Origin: Chaetomium olivaceum
Taxonomy: Eukaryota; Ascomycota; Sordariomycetes; Sordariales; Chaetomiaceae
Reading direction: 5' to 3'
Assembly: GCA_039881045.1 (NCBI GenBank)
Contig: JAYWVB010000027.1
Coordinates: forward strand, 1 to 64,000
Length of the DNA stretch: 64,000 nt
Shown here: in pieces, positions 34,676 to 46,758 of the stretch
Layout: the number at the start of each line of letters is the position of its first letter
How positions within the stretch are numbered: the stretch's first letter is position 1
Translations under genes and position numbers: made by a program
The notes under the pieces: generated by a model
Database searches by the model: none
What the model was told of the DNA's origin: nothing
What the model saw: the letters and a program-made list of their open reading frames with translations, nothing else

Positions 34676-37451
34676 ATGAGCTCCAATACGACTAAACCCG
34701 GGGCTTCGTCGAAGCCGGGCCAAGGCAATTTCTCGGCCGGCCCACCGAGTAGTCACGCCTTGCTGTTGGAGAAGTTGAATCGGAGATCCACGCCTGACTC
34801 GGAAGCGCTGGCAAGCTCGGATGACGAACCTGAGAATCACCGCCAGGAAATTCATCCCCCTTCGGTCCAACCGCCGCAGCCGGTCCGCCGGTCATCCTGG
34901 CTCAACGATACGTCCCAGCAACCTTTACCCCGCCAGGCCCAGAGGAAAAGCTCTTTCGCCGGCAACCCGATGTCGCCAACAGGCTCACACCCAGCTACTC
35001 CTTCCGGCGAGCCGGGAGCTACGCCTTGGGGTTCTCACCCGGCCACGGGTGGCGTTCTTGGACGGCCTCACGCCGGCGGCGGGTCTTTCGCGTGGCCAAC
35101 GGGCATCTGGAATAACGAGAGAAAGGAACCTCCTCCACGCCTGACGGAGGTTCTACCCTCACCTACGTCCACCGTTGCACCTGGAGGCTCAACCAACTCG
35201 TTTTTCGGTGCAGACGTCGGTGTGACGCAGACATCGCCCGCGCCGAGAGACGCCCCCAACGCAGTCCTCTTTCCAAATTCCGTTGCACCCAACCCCGAAG
35301 ACATATCGCTCTCAGTCCTACTCAGTCGGCCAACTTGAACCCGAGGCCATCGCCACCAGTATGGCTCCTCCGCCGGTCATGAACACCCGTCGAACGATGG
35401 GGCACCCCGGCCTCCAGCACCGGCCTTCCCGGCCAAGTATGCTGAGCGAGATGTCGAATGACGGCAACATGCTAGGCAAAGTGAACGAGGACGACGACGA
35501 CGATAGCAGCGGTTCCATGCAGGGAAGCCAGCATCAAGACGCGGCCAAGACCATCGAGATGTTGACGCGAGAAAACCAGATGCTGCGTCAACAACAGCAA
35601 TACCATGCGCGGCTCCGTCCTAGGGCCTCGACAGCCAGCGCTTTTGGTCTTAATTCTAGTTATCTGCAGGAGACGGTGCCGGAAGAATCAGACTACGCGG
35701 TCGACGAGCACGATGAACTGAACGAAGGCTCTGATGCGGCAATTCGAATGGGCGTTGCGCGGAGGATGAGCGAGTACGGTGTCGGTCCTTACAAGAGCCC
35801 GTATACGGTTGAAAACCGGAATCTTGAAAATGTCAAGAAGGCCTACTGGCAAAGCTCACCGCCCGGATTTGGTAGCCTGGGGGATCTCCCCCAAAGCCGA
35901 CGGCACTCGTTCGCCGATGTGCCCACTCGACAAGCTTCCATCAGCTCCATGGGAGGCGACGTTGCTCAGGCTCACGAATCGGCCGCCCAGGATCTTGTTC
36001 ATGCCCACGACTTTTCGGCTGGATACCCTGAGAACCACAGCTACGCCGTCAACAACCAAGGTACGCATGCGCCGATGAACAGTGACTTTACCAATCCACT
36101 AACAATGGTTTCAGTGTCGCCCTACTTTACTGGCGCCGCTGCCCTCGGCGGTGCCCAGCAGGGTCTCGCGCAAGCTGCGTACGGCAACCACCTTCCCTCT
36201 CCCTACGCTGGAATTTCCGGGTCTTATTCCCACCGGCCGACCTCACCCCATCGCAGTATGTACGGCGTGCCACAGCCACGGCACAATCAGTCTCTACACA
36301 TCGTGCTCTTTAAATGCGCGAGGGCCGATGTTTTCTATATCCAGGAGGGTACTGGGTTGACAGTTAAACCGGGTGACTTGGTGATTGTCGAGGCTGACCG
36401 GGGCACCGACCTGGGCACGGTTGCGCGGGATAACGTTGATTGGCAGACTGCGAAGGATCTCAAGGAGCACTACGCCGAGGAGCAGTACCGATGGCTCATG
36501 ATGTACTCACAGAATGCTGCCGCGGCGCACGAGGGCGCTGGCGCCGGTCTCATGGCAGCGGCGAACGGTCTTCAGGGCAGCGCTGTCGGCGGTATGGGCC
36601 CGCCAAGCCAGCATCACCATATCCAGGAGCCCGGATCTGGCGAGCTCAAGCCCAAATTGATCAAACGTCTTGCCCAAAGCCACGAGGTCCATGCGCTGCG
36701 GGAGAAGGAGGGCAACGAGGCCAAGGCGAAGCGAGTATGCCAGCAGAAGGTCAAGGAACACGGCCTCAACATGGAGATTCTCGACGCCGAGTTTCAAATG
36801 TGAGTTGCCATGCCGCCCCCCCCAAATGACTCAACTGTGCTGACTCGTAGCAGGGATTGGAAAAAACTGACCTTTTACTATTTCGCCGACACGTACATCA
36901 ACTTCAACTCCCTTGTCACCGATCTTTTCAAGATCTACAAGACACGCATCTGGATGTCGGCTATAAACCCGGCATCGTTTGCCAGCCCTACTCTAGGCCT
37001 GCAGGCGCCCAGCGGTGTCGGACCCGGCGCGGTGGTAGACCGTTCGACAGCATCGGCACGCCGCCAGGAGCCGCAGCAAGAGCCGCAGTCTACTTACTCT
37101 GGGCCCAGCCAGGTAGGCCGCGGCCTCCAGCCATCGTTCGCGGCTTCCTTTAATGCCGACCGTGCCGTGGCCCCCGGCTCGAATTACCCGGCCACGAACT
37201 ACCCCTATAATCCCTACGGCGCCTTTGCCAATGCGAACAGAGCAGGAGCGATGCCTTATCCTCCGGGTGTGGCGCAAGGGGCCGACCCCTTTGCTAGCAG
37301 CTTTTCGCAGACAGGCGATTTCGTCGGGCGTGGGCGCTACCCGAGCCCACAATCTGCGGCCGGTTCCCAACATGACCAGGCCATAGCTTCTCTTGGAGCA
37401 CATGCAGACATGCTTGGGTCATTCCACGGTCTGTCACTGAACTCCCGCTAG
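34676..37451 (+). CDS. PSP1 C-terminal domain protein
   Basis: Start ATG at 34676 (MSSNTTKPGASS). Exon 1 runs to 36799 (GTGAGT donor) and exon 2 from 36854 to 37451. The N-terminal half is disordered and Ser/Pro-rich, with a coiled segment near 35540-35610 (TIEMLTRENQMLRQQQQ). The PSP1 domain begins at about 36290: HIVLFKCARADVFYI, PGDLVIVEADRGTDLGTV, KVKEHGLNMEILDAEFQ, then after the intron DWKKLTFYYFADTYINFNSL. Fungal PSP1 proteins are linked to suppression of DNA polymerase-alpha mutants and to P-body or stress-granule biology; the biochemical role is unclear. The frame changes near 35249-35253 at a C5 run. One extra base there would explain it, giving 906 aa and the expected PLHPTPKTYRSQSYSVGQ. 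Confidence 0.85.
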
Positions 37452-38621
37452 GAAACGGAAAGCTGAATTGCTGCCCGTCTGACACGTCCTTTCCCCTTTT
37501 TCCCTTGACCTCAGCTTCTACACCTACATCAACTCTCTTATTCTGGAAACGCGGTACACAAAAGGAAGAACAATGCACAAAAGATACATATACGGTAACG
37601 GACGAGCTCTTTTTCTTCACAGACTACGGGACATGCCGATACCACCTCCTGGGTTGTTGCACACAAAGATGCTTTCGCCTATGCTTTGCCTTGGGGAGCG
37701 CGGACCAAGGAGACTGCCGCCACGGATATTGTTACTTTTCTTCTTCTCACATGGTCTCTTGATATGGGATCAAGACGGCTTTACTATATGTTTTTTTTTT
37801 ACACTTTTCGTTTCTCCTTTTCTTTTTCCGGCTTTAATACTCGAAAGACTCGGTCAGGCTGAAGACGGGGCACATTCCTTGCTTTTCTTATCACTTTCTT
37901 ACCCTACTCTTCTCTCCTTTCGGCGGGACAACTGCTGATTGTTTCATTTGATGAACTGGAAGACTTTTTTCACCATAGACAGAGACACACAGAGAGAGAG
38001 AGAGGGCTCAGGGCTTTTCTTATGTTTTTTGCACTTTTACGCAGCGAGCATGTTACAATCTCGAGGGACGGACTACAAAACTGGGACAGCTTTGAGTTCG
38101 GTTTGGTTAGGGATGGGATACCTCCACAGAGCAGACAATCAAGACTTGGCTTTCGGGCTGTTGTTACCTCGCCTCGTCGGTTCTGCCTCGGGTATATGAC
38201 GACTAGATTGCGTCTGGGCGGTTCAATGTGTTGTTTATTTACCTAGATGTACAGTAGTGAACGACTGGTATGTAAGTACCTAGCCTAGAGTCCTAGGCAG
38301 CATCTAGGGGTCATAATTGCGATGATGGTTTTATGTTTTTAGTACCAACCTGGAAGTGGAGACCACGATGTTGATATCGGTTGCGTCTAGTGGCACTTTC
38401 CCCAAATGCCGTAAGGTGTTAATAAAGGAAAGAACCTCGAATGAGCAATGCGCTAAGGTAAGGTACTTACTTAGTTAGGTCTTTAATTTTGGACTCGGGA
38501 AGGCATTACCTGCCGTTAATATTTTCCGTTTTCAGGCCAAAACCTTTCAGATTGAGAGCCCCCGTCTTGACACCCATTCCTCCACCAAAATTAGATCCAG
38601 CTTAGTTGCCCTATCTATACC
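37452..38621. other. 3' flank of the PSP1-domain gene and promoter of the next gene
   Basis: A 1.2-kb region with T-rich and AGAGAG tracts (near 37790-37820 and 37990-38005) and several GGTA/CCTAGG-type motifs near 38270-38300. No gene is supported. Confidence 0.4.
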
Positions 38622-39780
38622 ATGCCGCGGCAGCGTAAAGCCAAAGACATTACCGGGTCTCCGAGCAACAGCCGGCGTCTCGGAAACGGTCGAGCCGTAC
38701 GTCTAAGACCTCACCGGCCACGGATGGGGACGAAAGTGATGCCCGCTCCGCGAGACCCTCAAAAAGACCTCGGGGAGCATCTTCGCGCACTGCAAAACAG
38801 GATGATGATGATGACGATGGTCTTGGTAATTACGGGCGGTGAGTGTCAGCCCTTGCTTCAACACCTTCACATCCTACTAACGCACACAAAAAGTTCCTCT
38901 GGGCCAACAACGATCGAGCAGCACCTGATGGACCTAAACAAAAAGTCCAAAGAGTTCATACTGGGTTTCAAAGAGCAGGTTGCCCAGGGCCGAGCACAAA
39001 CCCAAGCAAAGCTGTCGATGCTCGGGCAAGACCTGTACGTACCCTCGTATCAAACCTCTACCCTTCCCGCCCCCCTACTTGCCTGGTCCAATTTCTAATC
39101 GACCAACACACACTTAGAGCCAAGCCGCCGGACGCCGCCAACGGAAACCTCGTAGATATCTTTGCCACGATGCAAGCCGCGGCCCAGGGGACGCTCTCCA
39201 TGAAAAACAACCCCCTCTTCCAGCAGACCCAACAACTGCTGCTACGCCTCAGCCACGCGATACTCGACTGCCACCGGACGGTCGAGAGGGACTCACCCAA
39301 GCAGGAGCTTGTGTCGCTGCGCGAGATGTGGAAGCAGGACGAGGAGGGCATGCGGAAGCTGCTAGGGTATGGGAAGATGTTTGGGGAGAAGGTTGTTGAG
39401 GGGTGGATCACGCCGCATAGTGAGAAAGATGGGGAGGAGGATGGGGAGAGTGATGGCGAGAATCGGGATGGAGAGAGTGAAGCTGAGAACTTGGCGAGGG
39501 GGTTGTTTAAGTGGAAGAGTAACGGGTTGTTTCCAGAAGGGGAGAAGAAGGGGCCGTTTTCAGAGTGGGAGAGGAAACCTGACGGGGTGTTTGAGCGGGG
39601 GAGAAAGCCGAGGGGTTGTATGAGCGGGAGAGGAAGTCAGAGGGGGGGTATCAGTGGGAGAGGAAGGAGTGGGGGGTGCAGAATGGGGAAGACAGTTGGG
39701 GAGTTGTGGCGAGAAAGCAAATGATTGCGTTGGCGGGTGTCGTGAGAACGTTACCTTCAAAGGCTTCAGAGGAGGAATAA
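38622..39780 (+). CDS. Hypothetical nuclear-type coiled-coil protein
   Basis: Three exons: 38622-38838, 38894-39034 and 39118-39780, with consensus GTGAGT and GTACGT donors. I do not recognise the family. The N-terminus is basic and Ser-rich (MPRQRKAKD; later SKRPRGASSR), followed by six aspartates, suggesting nuclear location. Exon 2 and the start of exon 3 are helical (LNKKSKEFILGFKEQ, FATMQAAAQGTLSM, QQTQQLLLRLSHAILDCHRTVERD). The C-terminal tail repeats a degenerate unit built on ERK. Two frame changes occur, near 38676-38681 and at a G5 run at 39599-39603. One missing base at each would give 340 aa ending at the TAA of 39778-39780. Without the second correction the frame ends at 39724. 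A chromatin or meiotic role would be a guess. Confidence 0.6.
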
Positions 39781-40795
39781 GACGGGTATGGGCGCGTTGA
39801 GCTTGCTTGCTTGGTTGGAATTGAAACTGATTGCGGATCTGGGTCTTAAAGTTGATGCTCGATTCTTGGCTGCTTGCGAAAGTCACAGCAAGAGGAAATT
39901 GCTCAGTAAGAAGCTGGATGGAGATGTAGCTTAGTTGCTTAACTCTAGTCCCTTGATATTTGTCGAATTCCAACGGGTTATTCACTGATAACATGGCTTC
40001 CATATAAAAATAATTGCGTTTCCGAAGTTCGCCCCGGGCTGTTAAGGGAAGATGTATTAAGGATGAATATCGAGAAGCGCTACGACGTGAAGCTATATAG
40101 ATACATTAGCTCGAAATTTTGATATTCTACTTATCGGTTTGCCGCCACAGGTCCTCGCTATACCGGTAGCGAGCGGTATCCCTATACCAGTACTGGGCCT
40201 AGAAGTTACCAGAATATATCTCATAGTAGCGGGATCAAAATTTAGGCTCCTCGAACCCCGGATATACATAGTATTGGTGGAGAGTGGCCGCATTCTGGGC
40301 TAGTCTAGTCCGCTGGATAAATCGCCTTTGGATAGCAATATCAAGAGCCAAACGCCAAGCCTCAGGCTAGGTCAGAACGGGCTTAAAACTGAGTGGGTTG
40401 CTCAGCACAAGGGCAATGGCTGCAATTATCTTCCACAGATGTCACCTAGTTACCTGGTACAGTCACATATCAGTCAATTCACCGACCAGACCATTCAATC
40501 CAGTCACCACTGTTGCTGCTCTCATTCAACGGCTTCAATTGCTGTAGTTGTTCATTGTGCCCCTTCCGTTGTTGCAACGACTGTCCCGCCGCAACGCATT
40601 TATTTCCGAGCCCAACTCGTGACTTGTGGTTGTTGGTTCAACAACAAATCCAGTCAATTCTCCCAAGCCTTTGTGCAACAACCGACACGTGGCCCGTTGC
40701 AGGTTTCCCTGGGGTATCCTGAACTCCCACCAACCAGAGAAGGTATCAAAACAAAGGTAGGGTGTCGTTGGCATCTACCAAGACGCGGTGTCACA
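39781..40795. other. Intergenic region containing the decayed relic and the phosphatase promoter
   Basis: Contains the relic described separately. The adjoining 39880-40076 is A/T-rich and may be part of the same decayed element. 40456-40795 is the upstream region of the phosphatase gene and stays open in the phosphatase frame, but has no suitable earlier start with protein character. Confidence 0.45.
40077..40455 (-). pseudogene. Decayed protein-coding relic with RIP-like stop codons
   Basis: On the minus strand one frame reads as protein-like text from about 40455 down to 40077: WKIIAAIALVLSNPLSFKP, PEAWRLALDIAIQRRFIQRT, LAQNAATLHQYYVYPGFEE, SRYYEIYSGNF, AQYWYRDTARYRYSEDLW. It is broken only by five stops, three of them TAG, at places where tryptophan would fit. 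TGG to TAG is a CpA-to-TpA change on the other strand, the favoured context of repeat-induced point mutation. The region is locally A/T-rich. It is probably a remnant of a duplicated gene or mobile-element protein. Family unknown. It lies in the promoter region of the phosphatase gene. Confidence 0.55.
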
Positions 40796-41911
40796 ATGGG
40801 TCAGAATCTCGATGCCAGCCACGACGTTGCGGCAGTATGGACCTTACCACTCACATCTCCCGATTCACAACCGCAAGATCCGGTACAAGTTCTTCATCTC
40901 CCATGCCCGCCCTTCATCAGCATAGATGGCCTTCACAACTTTCGCGACTTTGGCGGTTACCCGGTCGCAGGCCGCCCCGGCAAAATCGTCCGACGTGGGA
41001 TGCTCTACCGATCGGCAGACCCGTCCAAACTCACCAATACGGGCATCTCCCAGCTGCAGGCGCTGAACATTGCTCGGGTGTTTGATCTTCGCTCTGACTT
41101 CGAGATTGAAGAGAGCACCAAGAAAGGCTGGGGGCAGATTAGGGTTTGGGATCGAGCGGTGAGAGTCCAGGCCTCCGTCTTCACCGACAGCGACATTGCG
41201 AATGGGCAGCGTGCCGTGCGGGATCAGAATTTGAGAAAAGAGGACATCGAGGTAAAATGAGCAATGTTTGAGTTTCCACGTGCCTACGGTTGGTCACCAA
41301 CTGACTCCCAGCCAGGGCTTCGTGCAGTACTACCGGGATGTTCTCGAATCTGCCATCTCGCTCAGCAATCCTTTCCAGCCACTCAAGAACCTTCTGAACC
41401 ACCTCGCCGTAGTTGACCCATCGGAGCTTGAACCGATACTTATACATTGCTCTTTGGGAAAAGACCGGACCGGTGTCATTTGCGCACTAGTCCTGAGCAT
41501 CTGCGGCGTAGACGACAGCACTGTTGCGCATGAGTACGCCTTGACAGCCCTCGGTATCAAGGACAAGATAGCCAGCATCATCGCTGAGACACGGCCAAAT
41601 GGACCCGGGATATCCGAAGAGGAAGAGCGCTTTTTCAGCTCAAGGTTAGTTAGTCCATCGTGAGCATTGTGGAAGATATCCTGTCATTCTCTGGGCTAAC
41701 AAAGGGGTTCAGGGTTGAGGCCATGCAATGCTTCTTGGAATGGGCTCGGCGCAACGGCGGAGTGGAGCGCAAATTGATAGAATCCGGCGTCGTGACCCTC
41801 GACCAGGTGCAACAACTGCGGGATAATCTGATCGTTGATCTTCAGCCAGGTGATGGCCCCCTACGCTCATCTTCTCCCCGGTCGGGCGTTGGGCATGTTC
41901 CGACCCTCTGA
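40796..41911 (+). CDS. IphP-type tyrosine/serine phosphatase (Y_phosphatase3 family)
   Basis: Three exons: 40796-41251, 41316-41644 and 41713-41911, in matching phase, 327 aa. The start is the ATG at 40796 (MGQNLDASHD); the frame is open further upstream, but that part looks non-coding. The family's N-terminal signature GLHNFRDFGGYP is followed by KIVRRGMLYRSADPSKLT and ARVFDLRSDFEIE. The P-loop HCSLGKDRTG holds the catalytic Cys (about 197) and Arg (about 203) of the cysteine-based phosphatases. A helical C-terminus (MQCFLEWARRNGG) completes the fold. Such enzymes dephosphorylate phosphotyrosine and sometimes phosphoinositides; the substrate here is unknown. The Nudix gene follows on the same strand about 240 bp downstream. 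Confidence 0.9.
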
Positions 41912-42149
41912 TTGGTCTATTAGCATCAGCCAACCAACCGCTCAAGGGAGCACGGGACGACTCTTCGGGCTCTTTACCGGCTCTCATCCTCGCAGTCCAA
42001 ACCTCTGCAACAACATCCCTCCAACTTTAAGTCTTTTAGCATTTGACCTTACTACTCTGCATATTGTGTTTGGCGAACGGTTTGCCCTTCGAGACGGTCG
42101 GAAGGATTTCGACACTTACCCCCGTAATACGATCGTACGGAGGCGTGCC

Positions 42150-42740
42150 ATGGAAGGACTTAAAGGTTGGCTGGGTGCTTTCCAAACCCATTTCCCCGGG
42201 CTTGCTCTCTAACGTTGCTTCTCAGGATTGACAGCCTCTGCCGTGCCGACCAAGGTCATTGGCTCTAGACAAGGAGGCACGGTATATACTGAGCGTTCTG
42301 CTGTCCGTGTCATCGTCACGTCGTCCGACGGCGGCGACGGCCGTGTGGTTCTCGTCAAGGCGCGCAAAGAGAACTACTACAAGCTGCCAGGTGGCGGTGT
42401 CGATGAAGGGGAAGACTTTCAGAAAGCTGCCGAACGGGAAGTACTCGAGGAGACCGGTTTTCACGTCTCGGTGGAGGGCGAGTACTTCGCTACGACGGAG
42501 GAATTTCGGAACGATCTTCACCAGATCTCGTACTGCTACCGAGCCCGCTTGCTCGACGAGGCGGGGAAGCCAAACTTGACCGAAGAGGAGCTGGCTGATG
42601 GGCTCAGCCACGAGTGGGTTCCTGTAGGAAATGCCCTACAGATAATGTTGAGCGCGGAGCCAACTTCTGAGCTGGGGCGTTACATCAAGGAGAGGGACAT
42701 GTTCCTCTTGGCTGAGGCTCTCAAATCTACTTCATTCTAG
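42150..42740 (+). CDS. Nudix hydrolase
   Basis: Two exons. A 16-bp first exon, 42150-42165 (MEGLK plus one base), is joined to 42226-42740 across a 60-bp intron with a GTTGGC donor, CTAAC branch site and CTCAG acceptor, giving 176 aa. The first exon was chosen because the second opens in frame without an ATG near its start. The Nudix box is complete at about residues 62-84 (G-x5-E-x7-REVLEETGF) and the preceding strand reads YYKLPGGGVDEGED. Nudix enzymes cleave nucleoside diphosphates linked to another moiety, using Mg2+. The substrate cannot be told from sequence; the short single-domain form suggests a housecleaning (d)NTP or sugar-nucleotide hydrolase. Confidence 0.85.
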
Positions 42741-43748
42741 GAGAGGATGGGTATATATAAGGAAGTAATTTGCTCGAGAGTCCGGTCTTTCCCCCCGCAC
42801 TGCAACATTCGACATCAGCTGGCCTCATGCGAACTCTACCTACGTAACACTGTATCTATCCAGGGAAGCAGTGCCATAGCAGCATGGAATTCATCGATGC
42901 TCACCAATGCGCGCTTACCTAGGTACCTTATGTATGTATACATGCACCTTGGCACTTGCGTATACCCGAATATTTCGGTCTGAGTTCTCAACCCCAGTAT
43001 TTTGACTCTCGGTGGTAGTGTTATGTGTACACTTCCCTTTTCCGACAGCCACTATTCAGGTTGTCCTTGACTAAGTTGCATGCATAGGCCCCGGGAGGAC
43101 CCCCAAACCTCGCGCGATAAGCGTTGGTGGAACTTGTAGTTACATGGAAGGCGATGTTATGATCACGCACCAGTACATGTGGGAAACGCAGTTGGGAGAC
43201 AGAATAGCGGCCGTTTGATTTTCAGAAAACGACGTTAACAGGTGATCCAAGCTTTACTGAGTCAGCAGTTTGGCCCGGAAAAAAGAGTAAATTACCAGGT
43301 CCAGAAACACTTCTCGCACTCCTAACAATGACGACGACTTTGGTCTTCGTGGGTGTTCAAAGGGTGCAGTTTCTTGTCTGTAAGCTCCTCTGTCTGGACC
43401 CCACTTTTATTGGGCAAACAGCGGAATGTGGGGTCCGGCAAGACTCCTCGGTGTTGAGCCTGAGCACGGACCATCGCTCATCCAAAACAGGCTTAGCTGC
43501 TCAGCCCTTCGGTTAGGGCTTTCGCTTTCCACAATTGCAGAGTTCCCGAAATTTTGTTCTCCCGATTCTCACGAACTTGGCGGTTTCCCTCTACCCTACT
43601 AACACCAGGAATTCCAGGCCGGTGCGTATATTCCGATTTTCGATTTTACGACGGCATTGTTTACGGCTGTTGATTTTCTCAGCTGCCGTTTTCATTGCCC
43701 GAACCCATTGGCGACGAGGTACTGACCTGCGAAATCTGCATAGGCAAA
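42741..43748. other. Intergenic region and promoter of the eL15 gene
   Basis: One kilobase between two same-strand genes. It contains the hairpin/TTAGGG element at 43502-43519, annotated separately, and T/C-rich sequence just before the eL15 start. No coding gene. Confidence 0.45.
43502..43519. promoter_or_regulatory. Inverted repeat with a TTAGGG core upstream of the eL15 gene
   Basis: AGCCCT and AGGGCT are separated by six bases about 230 bp before the eL15 ATG. The right half reads GGTTAGGGCT. TTAGGG/CCCTAA elements bind Tbf1-type factors and mark ribosomal-protein promoters in several fungi, so a role in ribosomal-gene activation is plausible. This is inference from motif and position only. 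Confidence 0.35.
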
Positions 43749-44608
43749 ATGGGTGCCCTTAAGTACCTCGAGGAGCTTTCCAAGAAGAAGCAGAGCGATG
43801 TCGTCTGCTTCCTTCTCCGGGTTCGCTGCTGGGAGGTTAGTTAACGCACCCTCGAGATTGTGGACGGCGGCTTGTGGTGATTCCTCGACGATGGACTCGA
43901 TTTTCTCAGACCGGGATCCTCGTCAAAACGGAACCACGAACTAGCGCCGTTCTTGCTATACACTCGTTGAACATTTGCTGAGAGTGCATCAATATAGCTC
44001 CGCCAGTTGAACGTCATCCACCGCGCTTCGAGGCCCAGCCGCCCCGACAAGGCTCGCCGCCTCGGCTACAAGGCCAAGCAGGGCTATGTCATCTACCGCG
44101 TGCGTGTCCGCCGTGGTGGTCGCAAGAGGCCTGCCCCCAAGGGCGCCACTTACGGTGAGGACTACCCTTAAGCCACAATGCGGGGCAATTGCGCATGAGC
44201 AATGGAACAGACCACTGACCCGATTTCTTCCAACACGCAGGCAAGCCCACCAACCAGGGTATCAACCAGCTGAAGTACCAGCGCTCGCTCAAGTCGACCG
44301 CCGAGGAGCGTGTCGGCCGCCGCTGCGCCAACCTCCGCGTCCTGAACTCCTACTGGATCAACCAGGACTCGACCTACAAGTACTACGAGGTCATCCTGGT
44401 CGACCCCCAGCACAAGGCCATCCGCCGCGACCCCCGCATCAACTGGATCGTCAACCCCGTCCACAAGCACCGCGAGTCCCGCGGCCTCACCGCCACCGGC
44501 AAGAAGTCGCGTGGTCTCAACAAGGGCCACCGCTACAACAAGACCCGCGCCGGCCGGAGAAAGACCTGGAAGCGCCACAACACCCTCTCCCTGTGGCGTT
44601 ACCGGTAA
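43749..44608 (+). CDS. RPL15: 60S ribosomal protein eL15
   Basis: Three exons: 43749-43835, 43998-44154 and 44241-44608, giving 203 aa, the normal family length. The donors are GTTAGT and GTGAGG. The protein is the canonical one: MGALKYLEELSKKKQSDV, RASRPSRPDKARRLGYKAKQ, VRVRRGGRKRPAPKGATYGK, DPQHKAIRRDPRINWIVN and the basic end KTWKRHNTLSLWRYR. It is an essential core component of the large ribosomal subunit. Codon choice is strongly C-ending, as expected for a highly expressed gene. The introns of 162 and 86 bp were checked for box C/D snoRNA features and show no convincing pair. Confidence 0.95.
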
Positions 44609-46758
44609 ACGTCTCGCCACCGACGGTCGTGACGGATACCACATCTCTCGCGGTGTCCTGGCTCTGGCTCTGGTTATTCTGCTGCTTCGTGCAGTGGAGC
44701 GGCATCTCGGACAGGCTGGCTCGCCTGGGTATTACGGCGAGACCAAGCAGCGTCGTGCTGGCATTGGGGAGCATTGGGATGGTGAATTCGGTTTAGCTGA
44801 GCAAAAAGGAATGGACAGGTGCCCTGCGTGGTGCTTACGATAATTGTCCGCAACCTCTGCGTTTATGAATGGCATTGTGATTCCCCGGCTTGGAGTTGGG
44901 TTATGAAAGGATTTTTCTTCCATTTCTGCTCTCTCCTGATGATCCTTGTGTTTCATGCTTTCCCGAGTGTCCTCTTTCCCTTCAGAGGCAGGCCGCACAA
45001 GGCAGGCCCAGTGCGTATTCTTTTGCGTTTTGATCGTTCCAGAGCCGGCCATGCACTCCTCAATCTTTACTTCCTGTTTATTCCTAGTAGGTCCCCTTGC
45101 CTACTACTTCCAGGTCGCACTAATCCTGCTCCCTCCGATGGCCTATCTATGCACGCCGTCGGCCGCCAGATGCTCGGAACACCGGCGTTACGCACACAGC
45201 AAGGCTCTCGGATGTGCTGGGTGGGCCGGGTGGTTTCATTTTGGGTACCTCTCCTCTCGCTGCCAGAACTCGTAACCTCAAATGTTCACGTGGGTTGTTT
45301 GTTGGTGGATGGAAGTGTTGGACGTCAGAAAGAGGTGGTTTTCTTGACAGGAAGGCACGTTCCAATGTCAATAGTAAAGCAGTCACACGATGTCGCTAGT
45401 TCACTTAGAGAGATCATACATATCCAAACACATCACAGTAAGCAGGGCGGGGGAAGACCTAGAAATGCAACTTTTTGTTTGCGTCCTCTCCTCTAAATAC
45501 AGGCAAACCAAGGCGGGGCGAGGCTAGCACGAAAGCCAGCCACAGCCGACACCAGGCTGCTGCTGAATGGCACGGCGCAGCAGCACCGCTGGTTCAACGA
45601 CCACCCATCGCGTTCCCCGTGAGAACACCATCTGCGCGAGGTCTACCGATTCCACAACGGATGATGATCCCCCAGTACCGGGCCCGGGGACCGAGAAATC
45701 GAGAAACCACTCGGGCGCACGGAGGCCGAGACCGCAGCAGAAGAAACCAAAGATAGAAAAAGAAAATCCACCGAAATCCGGTGCTGCCACAGACCGACGT
45801 CTGGTGGGGCAGCATAGATAGCGTAGAAGCGAAAACGCCGGGGCCAAATGTGAGAAGGCAAAAAAGTATACCGTAAACGCCCGTCGATAGAAAAAGCGGG
45901 CTGCAGGTGACCCGTCCGCGCGTCAAAAACCGCCCGAAACATCCAGAACCCGAATCTCAACGTTGCCTTTGCAAATCCCTAGGAAATTTGGTCCGTCCGC
46001 GGTGGTCAAGGACGATGTTATTTGACGGCTGATGAACAGTTGCATGGATGGAGATATGGATGGGGTGATGACTGAGAGGTCCCAGCAGCCGACCGCTGAG
46101 AAATGAACGAAAAACGATGCGGCGCCGTTGCGAGAATGGCACGCAGAGCGCAAATACAGCCCGAGTCTCTGACCAAAGCAGCTAACACGCCCTGTATCCC
46201 GAAAGTTGACCGGTTTGCAATATCTTGTCGAGATGGTTGTCGATGCAAATGACGTGGAAAGATGCAGAGATTTGGCAGAGATTGGGATAAAGTTATCCGA
46301 GAGGATCGAGGTCTGAAACCGAAGAGACCGAAGAAAAAAAGGTAGAGAAAACCGAAGACTGAAATGACGAATGAAAAGACCCGGGGAGGAGAGTATTACG
46401 CTCCAGAACCCTCTATGCCGTCGCGACTGCCTGGTACCTATCGAGCGGATAGTGTACAACAAAGCGGGCCTCCCCGAGATGGGCCATGATTCCCGAGGAG
46501 GTGCTTATGCTCGATGGTTACTTTTTGCCGTCGCCCAGTGAATACCGTGTTGCATCGTGAGAAAACCCGAAATGCCGTGCCAATCGTTGCTAGTGGAAAC
46601 AGTGCGAGGAGGAAAAGGTCGTGACGGTCATAGCATTTTGATGATGCCTTTCGTAGCTAATGTAGCAGAGGGAAGAAGACAGAAAAGAACGCGGATGACC
46701 AAGCCCAATCTCACCACTCCGCGGAAGTGGCGGGCGTAAGGGGAGGCGAGCGCGATGG
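44609..46758. other. Spacer between eL15 and the convergent PUF gene
   Basis: Probably 3' UTRs of both genes. The PUF transcript may have a long 3' UTR here. Minus-strand ORFs at 45643-45960 and 45923-46462 lack motifs and look random. No UGUA-core PUF site of the form TGTANATA was noticed on the transcript strand. Confidence 0.45.

Noticed and set aside
43836..43997. Possible box C/D snoRNA in the first intron of the eL15 gene
   Set aside because: A CTGA is present near the 3' end, but no proper C box (RTGATGA) and no terminal stem were found.
45923..46462. 179-codon minus-strand ORF downstream of the PUF gene
   Set aside because: Composition is random and it probably lies in the PUF 3' UTR.
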